A stretch of DNA of 27,389 nt from Bacteroidales bacterium (GTDB lineage: Bacteria > Bacteroidota > Bacteroidia > Bacteroidales > UBA932): positions 1-27,389 of the forward strand of contig JAFZGK010000059.1 of the NCBI GenBank assembly GCA_017555445.1, written 5' to 3'. Below are positions 7,511 to 17,012 of the stretch, piece after piece. Below the pieces are notes generated by a model. The model was not told where the DNA came from and did not search any database. It saw only the letters and a list, made by a program, of their open reading frames with translations. Within the stretch, counting starts at the first letter, position 1. Every line of letters begins with the position of its first letter. A program made the translations under genes and the position numbers.

Positions 7511-8175
7511 AATTGCCAATCTATTGTTGATTTTCCGTCAGCTGCAAGCAGATTGTTGGCCTGCGAAAAATGACGGCATCCGAAAAATGCGCCACGCGCC
7601 AGTGGAGACGGATGCGCCGCCTCAAGCACATGATGTCGGGAGTGATCGATCAAATCACGCTTTGTACGGGCGAAATTACCCCAAAGCATAAACACCACAC
7701 CCTCGCAATTATCTGATATATATTTAATTACAGCATCAGTAAACTCCTGCCATCCTATCCTGCTATGAGAAGCCGCTTCACCTGAACGTACTGTAAGTAC
7801 TGCATTGAGAAGCAGCACGCCCTGACGGGCCCATTTCTCAAGATTAGGATAGCCGCTCATACGGATGCCAAGGTCAGTTTCTATTTCCTTGAATATATTC
7901 TTCAAGGAAGGTGGCGCAGGCACTCCCTCAGGAACCGAGAACGACAAGCCATGAGCCTGTCCCGGACCATGATAAGGATCCTGACCGAGGATGACGACCT
8001 TCACGTTCTGCACAGGGGTCAGTTCGAATGCCTTGAATATCTGACTTCCAGGAGGAAATATCTTCTTCCCGGAAGATTTCTCCTCACGAAGAAAGCGCAC
8101 CAGTTCAGCGAAATACGGTTTCCCGAATTCGCCGGCCAGCGCGCCTTTCCAACTTTCCTCTATGCGTACATCCAT
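7507..8175 (-). CDS. ung: Uracil-DNA glycosylase, family 1
   Basis: This cytoplasmic repair enzyme cuts uracil from DNA after cytosine deamination or dUTP misincorporation. The 222-aa protein has the water-activating motif GQDPYHG at residues 64-70 (catalytic Asp66), LLLNAVLTV, the uracil-binding strand VVFMLWGNFA and the DNA-intercalation motif HPSPLA (188-193, His188). Length is normal for Ung. Its ATG lies one base after the lon stop and its own stop overlaps the coaD start by four bases. It is therefore almost certainly translated from the lon operon mRNA. Confidence 0.98.
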   Translation of the reverse strand: MDVRIEESWKGALAGEFGKPYFAELVRFLREEKSSGKKIFPPGSQIFKAFELTPVQNVKVVILGQDPYHGPGQAHGLSFSVPEGVPAPPSLKNIFKEIETDLGIRMSGYPNLEKWARQGVLLLNAVLTVRSGEAASHSRIGWQEFTDAVIKYISDNCEGVVFMLWGNFARTKRDLIDHSRHHVLEAAHPSPLARGAFFGCRHFSQANNLLAADGKSTIDWQL

Positions 8176-8176
8176 A

Positions 8177-10585
8177 TCAGAAAATGAAATTGATTACCTC
8201 ATCTATATTGTTGACATAGACAAAGGTAAGACCTTTTATGTAAATCTCCTTGATATCCTCCACATCTTTTCGATTTTCTTCAGAAATCACGATTGTGTGG
8301 ATGCCGGATCTCTTGGCTGCAAGAATCTTCTCCTTGATTCCACCGACCGGGAGCACGCGACCGCGGAGGGTCATCTCACCCGTCATGGCGATTCCACTCT
8401 TGACAGCCTGCCTGCGATAAGCAGAAACCATCGAGCTTACCATGGTGATACCAGCAGAAGGACCGTCCTTAGGAGTCGCTCCTTCAGGAACGTGTACATG
8501 GACATCTCTCTCCATGAACTCCTCATATGTGAGTCCGGCCATCTCCGGATGAGCCTTTATGTACTGATATGCGATCTGAGCGGACTCCTTCATCACATCG
8601 CCGAGATTTCCGGTCATCGAAAGAGTTCCCTTGCCCTTGCTCACAGAAGTCTCGATGAAAAGTATCTCACCGCCCATAGAAGTCCATGCAAGACCTGTCA
8701 CCACACCAGGGCCCTCATTGCCCTTCTGGATGTCATGCGAATTTGTCGGAAGACCGAGATATTCCTTCAGATGTGAAGGCTTGATGGTCTTAGGATATTT
8801 CTCTTCAAGTCCGATCTTCTTGGCAGTCACTCGTGCAACCTTGGCAATGCGCTTTTCAAGGCTGCGGACTCCTGACTCACGGGTATATTCATCGATGATC
8901 TTTACAAGAGCTTCCTTATCGAACTTGAGCTGTGATTTGTCAAGACCATGCTCCTCAAGCTGCTTAGGTACGAGGTAGCCCTTTGCGATCTCAAGTTTCT
9001 CTTCAGCAAGGTAACCGCTCACATTGATCATTTCCATTCGGTCCTTGAGAGCCGGCTGGATACCGTCGATATTGTTGGCAGTCGTAATGAAGAGGACATT
9101 CGAAAGATCGTAATCGATGTCCAGATAATTATCATGGAATGCTGTATTCTGCTCCGGATCGAGGGCCTCGAGAAGAGCTGACGAAGGGTCACCCTTGAAG
9201 TCGCTGCTGATCTTGTCGATCTCGTCCAATACGATTACAGGATTGGATGTACCTGCCCTGTTGATACCGTTGAGGATACGTCCTGGAAGTGCTCCTACGT
9301 ATGTCTTTCTATGACCACGTATCTCCGACTCATCATGTACTCCACCGAGAGCGATACGTACATATTTACGTCCGAGAGCTCTTGCAACTGACTTTCCGAG
9401 ACTTGTCTTTCCTACGCCCGGAGGGCCGTAAAGGCAAAGAATCGGCGACTTCATGTCTCCCTTGAGCTTGAGCACTGCAAGATACTCTATGATTCTTTCC
9501 TTCACCTTGTCAAGTCCGTAGTGGTCCTCATCCAATACCTTCTGTGCATTCTTGAGATTGAGATTGTCAGCTGACATCTCTCCCCAAGGAAGGTCAAGCA
9601 TGAACTGGATGTAATTGTACTGGATGCTGTAGTCAGGCGAAGTAGGATTATATCTCTCAAGCTTGGCCATCTCCTTCTCGAAGATTTCCTGCACGGAAGG
9701 TGCCCATGACTTCTCCTCCGCACGAGCTCTGAGCTGCGCAAACTCCTCCACGTCATCCATTCCGAGCTCTTCCTGGATGGTCTTGAGCTGGTTATTGAGG
9801 AAGTATTCCCTCTGCTGCTGATCGATCTCCGTCTTTACCTTCTGATTGATCTCCTGCTTGATCTTCTGGAGCTCTACCTGTGTATCGAGGACAGAAAGGA
9901 GCTTCATCGCTCTTGTCTTGAGTTCCTTGTACTGCAGGAGCTCCACCTTGTCCATGAAGTTGTCAACCTCGATTGTCGTAGCAATGAAGTTCACCAGGAA
10001 CTCGAAGCTGTCGATGCCCTTGAGAGCACTGAGAGCTTCGCGTGGAACAAGCGAAGACGAGCGGATGATAGAGGTAGCCTTCTCTTTAAGAGACTCTGCA
10101 ATCATCCTTGTCTGTGTGTCGTTTTCAGGAACAATATCTGCGTGGTAAATGACTCTTCCTAGCATATATGGCTCATATTCCACTACAGACTCTATCTCGA
10201 AGCGTCTGAAGCCCTGGAGAATGGCGGTAATCGTACCGTCAGGCATCTCAAGTGTCTTTACGATCTTGGCTACAGTACCATATCTGTAAAGATCATGTTC
10301 ACGAGGGTCCTCCACAGAAAGGTCATTCTGCGGCACTGCTCCGATAAATCCGTTATTGTTTTCAGCATCTTCAATGAGACGGATCGATTTTTCACGTCCG
10401 ATCGTTATAGGATAGACCGTACCGGGGAAGAGTACGGCATTTCTGAGCGCGAGCAAAGGGAGGGCATCAGGAAGCGACGACTCATCGATCTTCATCATCA
10501 TTTCCCCCTGCACTACCGGGATAATGCTCACCTCTGCACCTGAAGGTGCCATCATTTCGTTAAATATATCTTTCATGTCTGTCAT
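8177..10585 (-). CDS. lon: ATP-dependent protease Lon (LonA type)
   Basis: This soluble hexameric AAA+ serine protease removes damaged and regulatory proteins. The 802-aa protein has the N-terminal substrate-binding domain (about 38-240, starting [14 protein letters not shown]), a coiled helical segment (about 240-340), an AAA+ module with Walker A GPPGVGKT (387-394) and Walker [10 protein letters not shown], and a C-terminal protease domain with Ser710 ([10 protein letters not shown]) and Lys753 (GGIKEK). Length fits LonA. A second ATG lies three codons in, so the start is uncertain by that much. It heads the lon-ung-coaD-thioredoxin unit. The leader of about 100 nt contains a TGTCAG dyad, discussed separately. 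Confidence 0.98.
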   Translation of the reverse strand: MTDMKDIFNEMMAPSGAEVSIIPVVQGEMMMKIDESSLPDALPLLALRNAVLFPGTVYPITIGREKSIRLIEDAENNNGFIGAVPQNDLSVEDPREHDLYRYGTVAKIVKTLEMPDGTITAILQGFRRFEIESVVEYEPYMLGRVIYHADIVPENDTQTRMIAESLKEKATSIIRSSSLVPREALSALKGIDSFEFLVNFIATTIEVDNFMDKVELLQYKELKTRAMKLLSVLDTQVELQKIKQEINQKVKTEIDQQQREYFLNNQLKTIQEELGMDDVEEFAQLRARAEEKSWAPSVQEIFEKEMAKLERYNPTSPDYSIQYNYIQFMLDLPWGEMSADNLNLKNAQKVLDEDHYGLDKVKERIIEYLAVLKLKGDMKSPILCLYGPPGVGKTSLGKSVARALGRKYVRIALGGVHDESEIRGHRKTYVGALPGRILNGINRAGTSNPVIVLDEIDKISSDFKGDPSSALLEALDPEQNTAFHDNYLDIDYDLSNVLFITTANNIDGIQPALKDRMEMINVSGYLAEEKLEIAKGYLVPKQLEEHGLDKSQLKFDKEALVKIIDEYTRESGVRSLEKRIAKVARVTAKKIGLEEKYPKTIKPSHLKEYLGLPTNSHDIQKGNEGPGVVTGLAWTSMGGEILFIETSVSKGKGTLSMTGNLGDVMKESAQIAYQYIKAHPEMAGLTYEEFMERDVHVHVPEGATPKDGPSAGITMVSSMVSAYRRQAVKSGIAMTGEMTLRGRVLPVGGIKEKILAAKRSGIHTIVISEENRKDVEDIKEIYIKGLTFVYVNNIDEVINFIF

Positions 10586-10594
10586 ATCAAAAAT

Positions 10595-10701
10595 ACTGAC
10601 ATTTTGTCAGTCTGAACGGCATTTTCGCTGCCGCTATATATATGGTCAATCTCTATGCCAACGACATTTTACATGTTGAGACTGACAGAACTGCAAATTT
10701 A
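10595..10701 (-). promoter_or_regulatory. lon promoter -7 box and TGTCAGT repeats in the leader
   Basis: On the minus strand TAAATTTG (10694-10701) matches the -7 consensus; no TTTG is found 19 bp upstream. Immediately past it TGTCAGT occurs (10681-10687 on the plus strand as ACTGACA). Closer to the gene ACTGACA (10595-10601) and TGTCAGT (10605-10611) form a 7-bp dyad with a TTT loop. Three copies in about 95 bp suggest a regulator site or a leader hairpin. Confidence 0.5.
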
Positions 10702-10722
10702 ACAATTATATTCCTTAAAACT

Positions 10723-10753
10723 TTTGTGATTTAAAAAATTCACATTAACTTTG
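10723..10753 (+). promoter_or_regulatory. Promoter of the HU gene, consensus Bacteroidota type
   Basis: TTTG (10723-10726), exactly 19 bp, then TAACTTTG (10746-10753) match the primary sigma-factor promoter of Bacteroidota. Transcription should begin near 10760, giving a leader of about 40 nt before the HU ATG. Confidence 0.88.
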
Positions 10754-10802
10754 CAGGATATATCGACAAAAAGTTTTTGAGTTAATTAAAAATAAATAAG
10801 TT

Positions 10803-11075
10803 ATGACAAAGGCAGAGATCGTAAATGAGGTTGCAAAGTCAACCGGTATCGAGAAGGCAACAGTTCAGATTGTTGTAGAGTCATTCATGGAGTGCGTTAA
10901 GGGCTCACTCGCGAAGGGCAACCCTGTATATCTCCGTGGATTCGGTAGCTTCATCATCAAGCACAGAGCTGAGAAGGCTGCTAGAAACATCACTAAGAAT
11001 ACTACTATGACTATTCCGGCACACAACATCCCAGCATTCAAGCCGGCTAAGGTATTCATGAACGAAGTGAAATAA
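10803..11075 (+). CDS. HU-family DNA-binding protein
   Basis: This 90-aa nucleoid protein binds and bends DNA as a dimer. It shows the N-terminal helical body (MTKAEIVNEVAKSTGI), the family signature around residues 45-60 (VYLRGFGSFIIKHRAEKAARN), the beta-arm tip NIPAFKPAK with the intercalating proline, and the closing basic segment. Length is exactly the family norm. It has a consensus promoter and is followed after 30 bp by a 30-codon basic gene and then a strong terminator, so these two probably form the main transcript. Whether it acts as HU or as an IHF-like protein cannot be decided. Confidence 0.97.
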   Translation: MTKAEIVNEVAKSTGIEKATVQIVVESFMECVKGSLAKGNPVYLRGFGSFIIKHRAEKAARNITKNTTMTIPAHNIPAFKPAKVFMNEVK

Positions 11076-11105
11076 TTTTATTATCAATCTATAAATTTAT
11101 CAATT

Positions 11106-11198
11106 ATGCCAAACGGAAAGAAGCATAAGAGACATAAGATGGCGACGCACAAGCGTAAGAAGCGTCTTCGCAAGAACAGACACAAGAAGAGAAAGTAA
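11106..11198 (+). CDS. Very basic 30-aa protein, probable small ribosomal protein
   Basis: The protein begins MPNGKKHKRHKMATHKRKK and is more than half Lys, Arg and His. It contains no acidic residue and no cysteine. From memory, near-identical 30-aa peptides are common in Bacteroidota genomes, and the HKRKK...RKNRHKKRK pattern resembles the C-terminal basic region of the AURKAIP1/COX24 (mitoribosomal mS38) family. Such peptides typically bury themselves in rRNA. The gene lies between HU and RNase G, 30 bp after the HU stop, and ends just before a strong terminator, so it should be highly transcribed. An equally possible view is a small RNA-binding or nucleoid protein. The ORF is real by pattern; the ribosomal role is inferred. 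Confidence 0.85.
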   Translation: MPNGKKHKRHKMATHKRKKRLRKNRHKKRK

Positions 11199-11234
11199 TT
11201 TCTTGCAGTGTCTGCCATTTTAGCAGTCTGCTAA

Positions 11235-11265
11235 AAAGAGGCCGACCAAGAGGGTCGGCCTCTTT
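11235..11265 (+). terminator. Strong hairpin between the 30-aa gene and RNase G
   Basis: AAAGAGGCCGACC (11235-11247) pairs perfectly with GGTCGGCCTCTTT (11253-11265) around AAGAG, followed by AGTTTTAA. This is a 13-bp GC-rich stem with a short, imperfect T-tract. It closes the HU transcript, or acts as an attenuator for rng, which starts only 58 bp further on with no clear promoter. Confidence 0.8.
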
Positions 11266-11322
11266 AGTTTTAAATTGAGGTTCCAAGAACCTGACAAACA
11301 AAAAGTTCTACTGAAATTCCTG

Positions 11323-12879
11323 ATGGAGTCTGTAAAAGATCTGATCGTTGACGTAAACTCAACGGAAGTCTCGATAGCACTGATGGAAAACCACAGGCTG
11401 ATCGAGCTCAACAAGGAGTCCAGCCAGGGTCACAGCTTTTCCGTAGGAGATGTATATCTCGGAAAGGTGAAGAAGATTCTTCCGGCCCTGAACGCTGCTT
11501 TTGTTGACATCGGAGACGAAAAGGAGGCATTTGTCCACTACCTTGACCTCGGACTTTACTTCAATGCTTTTGACGAATTCGTCAAGAGAGTGAATCCGAA
11601 CACTGACAACAAGGGTATCTACAAGCATATCAAGCCAGGACCTATCCTCGAGAAGGAAGGCAGGATCGAAAATGTGCTGACCCCGGGACAGATGATCATC
11701 GTCCAGATCGTGAAGGAACCGATCTCGACAAAAGGATCACGACTGACTGCGGAAATTTCATTGGCAGGACGAAACATCGTACTGCTCCCCTTCGCCGAGA
11801 AGGTGAGCGTATCGCAGAAAATTTCCTCGAAAGAGGAAAAAAGAAGATTGGAGACACTTGTAAGGAGCATCCTCCCGAAGAATTACGGAGCGATCATCCG
11901 TACCGCCGCTGAAGGAAAGAACGCGGCTGTGCTTGATGCAGAAGTAATGTCGCTTATCGAGAAATGGGAGAACTCCTGGCAGAAACTGGCTCAGTCAAAA
12001 GGTGTGCAGCTGCTGTTCACAGAATACAGCAAGACCACTACGATCCTCAGAGACCTTCTGAACGACTCATTCACAAACATCTATGTGAACGACGAGAACA
12101 TCTACGAGGAGACAAGGAAGTACATCTCGCTGATCTCACCGGAGCAGGAGAAGATCGTCAAGTTATACAAGGACAAGACGCCTATCTTTGACCACTTCGA
12201 AGTTACGAGACAGATCAAGAGTTCCTTCGGAAAGGTGGTTCCTATAAAGCAGGGAGCATATCTGGTGATAGAGCACACAGAAGCATTGCATGTGATCGAC
12301 GTCAACAGCGGCACCCGTACCAAGAACAAGGAACAGGAGCAGAACACATTCGACGTCAACTGCTATGCAGCCGAAGAGATCGCAAGACAGCTCAGGCTTC
12401 GAGACATGGGAGGTATAGTGATCGTGGACTTCATCGACATGGAGTCGAATGAGAACAGAAACGCCCTCTACAAGAAGATGGTTGAGCTGATGGAGACCGA
12501 CAGAGCTAAGCACAATGTATTGCCGCTCACCAAGTTCGGACTCATGCAGATCACAAGACAGAGAGTCCGTCCAGCAACAGAGATCAACACCCAGGAGGTA
12601 TGTCCTGTATGCAACGGAACCGGAAAGATAGCTTCAAGTGTCGTGATTGATGATGCGATTGAAAGAAGATTGTCCCATTATGTGACAGAGAAAGGCATTA
12701 CAAACCTTACATTGAAGGTCAACCCTATCCTGGGTGCCTACCTCACAAGAGGAATCTTCACATCGATCATCAGCAGATGGAAGAAGAAGTACAGATGCAA
12801 GATTGAAGTGGTGGAAAGCACCGATTTCACAGTTCTGCAGAATGAATTCTACAATGAAAAAGGTGACAAGCTTGACTAG
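11323..12879 (+). CDS. rng: Ribonuclease E/G family protein (RNase G)
   Basis: This endoribonuclease trims rRNA precursors and turns over mRNA in the cytoplasm. The 518-aa protein has an S1 domain (about residues 38-130, GDVYLGKVKKILPALNAAFVDI), an RNase-H-like/DNase-I-like catalytic core with metal-binding Asp326 (VIDVNSGT) and Asp369 (IVDFIDM), and the zinc-link CPVCNGTG (Cys427, Cys430). There is no long disordered scaffold tail as in RNase E. The frame extends upstream to a TTG at 11275, but the ATG at 11323 begins the conserved DLIVDVNSTEVSIAL start and is preferred. Its last codons form part of the terminator stem. Expression by read-through from the HU promoter is likely. Confidence 0.95.
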   Translation: MESVKDLIVDVNSTEVSIALMENHRLIELNKESSQGHSFSVGDVYLGKVKKILPALNAAFVDIGDEKEAFVHYLDLGLYFNAFDEFVKRVNPNTDNKGIYKHIKPGPILEKEGRIENVLTPGQMIIVQIVKEPISTKGSRLTAEISLAGRNIVLLPFAEKVSVSQKISSKEEKRRLETLVRSILPKNYGAIIRTAAEGKNAAVLDAEVMSLIEKWENSWQKLAQSKGVQLLFTEYSKTTTILRDLLNDSFTNIYVNDENIYEETRKYISLISPEQEKIVKLYKDKTPIFDHFEVTRQIKSSFGKVVPIKQGAYLVIEHTEALHVIDVNSGTRTKNKEQEQNTFDVNCYAAEEIARQLRLRDMGGIVIVDFIDMESNENRNALYKKMVELMETDRAKHNVLPLTKFGLMQITRQRVRPATEINTQEVCPVCNGTGKIASSVVIDDAIERRLSHYVTEKGITNLTLKVNPILGAYLTRGIFTSIISRWKKKYRCKIEVVESTDFTVLQNEFYNEKGDKLD

Positions 12880-12893
12880 CTTGTCACCTTTTT
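12857..12893. terminator. Bidirectional terminator between rng and infB
   Basis: AAAAAGGTGACAAGC (12857-12871) pairs with GCTTGTCACCTTTTT (12879-12893) around a 7-nt loop that contains most of the rng stop codon. Both strands end in a T-run. It serves rng on the plus strand and the rimP-nusA-infB unit on the minus strand. Confidence 0.92.
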
Positions 12894-12912
12894 TCTTTAT
12901 GTATATCAAGCG

Positions 12913-15720
12913 TTAGAGCGTACGCTTGATTTCTTCGATTGTGTATGCCTCGACAACGTCACCGACCTTGATGTCGTTGTAGCCCTGGATGTTGAGACCG
13001 CAGTCCTGACCCATTGTAACCTCCTTGGCGTCATCCTTGAATCTCTTGAGAGATCCGAGCTCGCCGGTGTAGATCACGATACCGTCGCGGATCACGCGCA
13101 CCTTGGCATTTCTATGAAGCTTACCCTCACGTACGATACATCCTGCGATTGTACCCACCTTGGAGATCTTGAATGTCTCCTGAACCTCTGCAGTTGCAGT
13201 GACAACCTCCTTCTGCTCAGGCTCGAGCATACCCTCGATACCGCTCTTGAGCTCGTTGATACAGTCGTAGATGACAGAGTAGAGACGGATTTCGATCTCC
13301 TCCTTCTCAGCGAGCTTACGCGCTGATGTCATAGGACGTACCTGGAAACCGATGATGATCGCATCAGATGCAGCTGCAAGGAGAATATCTGACTCTGAGA
13401 TTGCGCCCACAGCCTTGTGGATAACGTTCACGCGAACCTCCTCTGTAGAGAGCTTGATGATAGAGTCTGAGAGAGCCTCGACTGAACCGTCCACGTCTCC
13501 CTTGACAATGACATTGAGTTCCTTGAAGTTTCCGATGGCGATACGACGTCCGATCTCCTCGAGAGTCATATGCTTCTGAGTCTTGATACCCTGGATACGG
13601 ATGAGCTGCTCACGCTTGTTAGCGATGTCCTTAGCCTCCTTCTCGTCAGCCATCACCACGAATGTCTCACCTGCAGTAGGAGCACCGTTAAGACCGAGAA
13701 CTGAAACCGGAGTCGATGGACCTGCCTCGCTCACCTTCTGTCCACGCTCGTTGAACATAGCCTTTACTCTACCTGTATAGCATCCTGAGAGCATAACGTC
13801 ACCCACGCGGAGTGTACCGCCCTGAACGAGGATAGTAGCAAGGTAACCGCGACCCTTGTCGAGAGACGACTCGATCACTGCACCTGAAGCCTTCTTGTTA
13901 GGGTTGGCCTTGAGTTCGAGCATCTCTGATTCGAGGAGCACCTTCTCAAGAAGAAGATCTACATTGATACCCTTCTTTGCAGAGATCTCCTGGCACTGGA
14001 ACTTACCGCCCCAGTCCTCAACGAGGATATTCATCTGTGAGAGCTGCTCACGGATCTTCTCAGGGTTTGCACCCGGCTTATCGATCTTATTGATTGCAAA
14101 CACCATTGGAACGCCTGCTGCTTGTGCATGGTTGATAGCCTCGACTGTCTGAGGCATGATGCAGTCATCAGCTGCTACGATAATGATGGCAACGTCTGTC
14201 ATCTTGGCACCACGGGCACGCATCGCTGTGAAGGCCTCGTGACCAGGAGTATCAAGGAATGTGATTCTCTGACCATCAGGAAGCTTCACGTTGTATGCAC
14301 CGATGTGCTGGGTGATACCACCGGCCTCACCAGCGATCACATTAGCGCTACGGATATGGTCGAGAAGGGATGTCTTACCGTGGTCAACGTGACCCATCAC
14401 GGTGATCACTGGCGGACGTGATACGAGATCCTCCTCAGAATCCTCAACCTCACCCTGCGCGATCGCATCAGAAAGGTTTGCAGTGACGAACTCAACCTCA
14501 TAACCGAACTCCTCCGCTACGAGAACGAGGGTCTCTGCGTCGAGACGCTGGTTGATTGACACCATCATACCGAGGCTCATGCAGGCACCGATGACCTTGG
14601 TCACAGGTGTATTGTTCATAAGGGTAGCGAGGTCGTTTACAGTAACGAACTCGGTCACCTTAAGAACCTTCTGCTCGAGCTCCTGCATCTCCATCTCCTC
14701 CTGCATTCTCTGTGACGCAAGTTCTCTCTTCTCCTTTCTATGCTTAGCACCGAAGTTACCCTTCTTGCTTTCATTCATGCGGGCGTAAGTCTCCTTGATC
14801 TGCTTCTGGATCTCCTTCTGCATCTCTTCCTGCTCCGCCTCCGTCATTGCAGGCTTGAACTTGTCACCGCCACGGTCGCGACGGCTCTTCTTGTTGTTCT
14901 TGCCCTGACCCTGTTGCTGAGCCTGCTGAGCATTTCCACCCTTATTGTTGTTCTTGTCCTTCTTGCCGGCATTGTTGGTTGCCTCCACCTTGGTCACATC
15001 GACCTTCTGGCTGCCACCTTCCTTACCGATTCTCTCTCTCTTCTTCTTTTTCTTCTTCTTGTCGAACTGAGAAAGGTCGATCTTGTCGACAACCTTAGGG
15101 CCTGCGAGCTTCTCCACCTCAACCTTCATTTCACGTGGTTCAGCTTTCACTTCAACCTTCACCTCAGCCTTTACTTCAGGCTGCACCGGTACGGCCGCCG
15201 GGGTAGGGGCGGGTGCCGGAGCTGGCTCAGGCTTCTTTTCCTCCACAGGCGCCGGAGCAGGCTTCTCCTCCTTTACAGGTGCCTTCTTCTCGAACTGAGA
15301 AAGGTCGATCTTAGCGATTACCTTTGGTCCTGCAGTCTCCTTCTCGACAACAGGCTCCGCTACCGGCTCAGGTTTCTTTTCTTCTACAGGTGCTGGCTGA
15401 GATGCCTCAGGGAGCTCTGTATTGAGTACATTGCTCTTGATGACAACCTCTTTCTCCATAACCTCTTCCTCCTCAGGCGCAGCCTTCTTCTTGGAACCCA
15501 TCTCAATGATTTCCTTGAGCTTGATTGTCACCTTCTCGGAGTCTTTCTTAAGTTTAAGGTCTTCACCGAACTTCGCCTCGATCAACGGGATGAACTCATC
15601 CGACACCTTCGCATTCGGATTCATCTCCACATTGGCTCCCTTCTCATTGAGAAAATCAACGAGACGCGCAAGTCCGATACTGAATTGCTTTGTAAGTTTA
15701 CTTAATCTGATTTCTGCCAT
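12913..15720 (-). CDS. infB: Translation initiation factor IF-2
   Basis: This GTPase brings initiator tRNA to the ribosome. The 935-aa protein starts with an IF2_N helical domain ([16 protein letters not shown]), then a long charged Pro/Ala/Lys/Glu linker (about 65-350), then the G domain with G1 GHVDHGKT (443-450), DTPGHEA and NKIDKPG, and C-terminal beta-barrels and fMet-tRNA-binding domain (ending [17 protein letters not shown]). Within the linker a motif GPKV-x-x-KIDLSQF occurs twice, near residues 130-145 and 206-221. The second copy is followed by a run of lysines. It is the last gene of the rimP-nusA-infB unit, 25 bp after nusA. The length is on the long side but normal for Bacteroidota IF-2. 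Confidence 0.98.
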   Translation of the reverse strand: MAEIRLSKLTKQFSIGLARLVDFLNEKGANVEMNPNAKVSDEFIPLIEAKFGEDLKLKKDSEKVTIKLKEIIEMGSKKKAAPEEEEVMEKEVVIKSNVLNTELPEASQPAPVEEKKPEPVAEPVVEKETAGPKVIAKIDLSQFEKKAPVKEEKPAPAPVEEKKPEPAPAPAPTPAAVPVQPEVKAEVKVEVKAEPREMKVEVEKLAGPKVVDKIDLSQFDKKKKKKKRERIGKEGGSQKVDVTKVEATNNAGKKDKNNNKGGNAQQAQQQGQGKNNKKSRRDRGGDKFKPAMTEAEQEEMQKEIQKQIKETYARMNESKKGNFGAKHRKEKRELASQRMQEEMEMQELEQKVLKVTEFVTVNDLATLMNNTPVTKVIGACMSLGMMVSINQRLDAETLVLVAEEFGYEVEFVTANLSDAIAQGEVEDSEEDLVSRPPVITVMGHVDHGKTSLLDHIRSANVIAGEAGGITQHIGAYNVKLPDGQRITFLDTPGHEAFTAMRARGAKMTDVAIIIVAADDCIMPQTVEAINHAQAAGVPMVFAINKIDKPGANPEKIREQLSQMNILVEDWGGKFQCQEISAKKGINVDLLLEKVLLESEMLELKANPNKKASGAVIESSLDKGRGYLATILVQGGTLRVGDVMLSGCYTGRVKAMFNERGQKVSEAGPSTPVSVLGLNGAPTAGETFVVMADEKEAKDIANKREQLIRIQGIKTQKHMTLEEIGRRIAIGNFKELNVIVKGDVDGSVEALSDSIIKLSTEEVRVNVIHKAVGAISESDILLAAASDAIIIGFQVRPMTSARKLAEKEEIEIRLYSVIYDCINELKSGIEGMLEPEQKEVVTATAEVQETFKISKVGTIAGCIVREGKLHRNAKVRVIRDGIVIYTGELGSLKRFKDDAKEVTMGQDCGLNIQGYNDIKVGDVVEAYTIEEIKRTL

Positions 15721-15745
15721 ATAAATTTACCCCTGTATTAGATTC

Positions 15746-16996
15746 TTATTCTTCGTCATCTTCAAATTCCGCACGGAGGATATCCATGATCTCCGCTACA
15801 GTCTCGTCTTCGAGATCAGCTCTCTTCGCGATATCAGCTGCTGAAAGTGCAAGAACGCTCTTCGCAGTGTCGCATCCGATTGCCTGAAGCTTCTCGATGA
15901 TCCAGTTCTCGATGACGTCATCGAACTCGCTGAGGAGAACGTCTTCCTCTTCCTCAACCTCATCCTTTGGAAGCTCTCTCCAAACCTCGATCTCCTTTCC
16001 TACGAGCATACCTGCAAGACGGATGTTGCAGCCGCCCTTACCGATACCCTTCTTGACCTCGTCAGGAAGCATGTATACCTTGATCTTGTCTTCCTCACCG
16101 CCAAGAACGATAGAAGAGATCTTTGCAGGATTGAGTGCTCTCTGGATGAGAAGCTGAGTATTGCTTGTCCACTGGAGGACGTCGATGTTCTCGTTGCGGA
16201 GCTCACGAACGATTCCGATGATACGTGAACCCTTAACACCGATACATGCTCCGATAGGGTCGATTCTCTCGTCATATGACTCAACTGCAACCTTGGCACG
16301 CTCGCCCGGTACACGCACAACCTTCTTGATTGTGATGAGGCCGTCGTAGATCTCAGGAACCTCCTGCTCGAAGAGCTTCTCGAGGAACTCAGGAGTGATA
16401 CGTGAAAGAACGATGTATGGAGTTGTGTTGTTCTTCATCTCCACGCTCTTGATGATAGCGCGTACTGTATCGTTCTTCTTGAAGTGCTCGCCAGGAATCT
16501 GCTCTGACTTAGGGAGACGGAGCTCGTTGCCGTCCTCGTCAAGGATAAGCACCTCCTTAGCCCATGTCTGATATACCTCACCAGTGAAGATCTCACCGAT
16601 CTTGCCTACATATTTGTTGTAAAGATTAGCCTTCTCGATATCCATGATACGGCCCTGAAGGTTCTGACGGATGTTAAGGATACCACGACGTCCGAAATCC
16701 TTGAGTTCGATCTTCTTTGCGAATGTCTCACCCACCTCATAGTCGTCATCCTCGAGGTCCTCGAGAGCGATCTGAGTGTTAGGATCCTCTACCTCCTCAA
16801 CCACTTCCCTGTTCCAGTAGATCTCGCAGTCACCCTTGTCGATGTTGATGATGATGTCGAAGTTGTCTGCTGATCCGTAAGTCTTGGTGATCTGAGTTCT
16901 GAACACATCCTCAAGCACACCCATCATTGTGGGGCGGTCGATGTTCTTCTGGTTCTTGAACTCTGCAAAAGCGTCTTTCAGTTCGATCTTTTCCAT
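15746..16996 (-). CDS. nusA: Transcription termination/antitermination factor NusA
   Basis: This RNA-polymerase-associated factor controls pausing, termination and rRNA antitermination. The 416-aa protein has the N-terminal polymerase-binding domain (about 1-125), an S1 domain (about 130-205), KH1 (about 210-280 with DPIGACIGVKGSRI near 248-261) and KH2 (about 285-350 with GKGGCNIRLAG). It ends in one acidic helix-hairpin-helix-like region (CDTAKSVLALSAADIAKRADLE as the core) instead of the duplicated acidic repeats of E. coli NusA. It starts 16 bp after rimP and is followed by infB after 25 bp, the classic operon order. Confidence 0.98.
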   Translation of the reverse strand: MEKIELKDAFAEFKNQKNIDRPTMMGVLEDVFRTQITKTYGSADNFDIIINIDKGDCEIYWNREVVEEVEDPNTQIALEDLEDDDYEVGETFAKKIELKDFGRRGILNIRQNLQGRIMDIEKANLYNKYVGKIGEIFTGEVYQTWAKEVLILDEDGNELRLPKSEQIPGEHFKKNDTVRAIIKSVEMKNNTTPYIVLSRITPEFLEKLFEQEVPEIYDGLITIKKVVRVPGERAKVAVESYDERIDPIGACIGVKGSRIIGIVRELRNENIDVLQWTSNTQLLIQRALNPAKISSIVLGGEEDKIKVYMLPDEVKKGIGKGGCNIRLAGMLVGKEIEVWRELPKDEVEEEEDVLLSEFDDVIENWIIEKLQAIGCDTAKSVLALSAADIAKRADLEDETVAEIMDILRAEFEDDEE

Positions 16997-17012
16997 TTTC
17001 TGTTATTTGTTT

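Noticed and set aside
8162..8776. 204-aa plus-strand ORF opposite lon
   Set aside because: It is fully antisense to the conserved protease domain of Lon and has no recognisable motif.
14740..15705. 321-aa Leu/Arg-rich plus-strand ORF
   Set aside because: It is the antisense shadow of the repetitive charged linker of infB; composition mirrors Lys/Glu/Ala codons and it has no promoter or domain.
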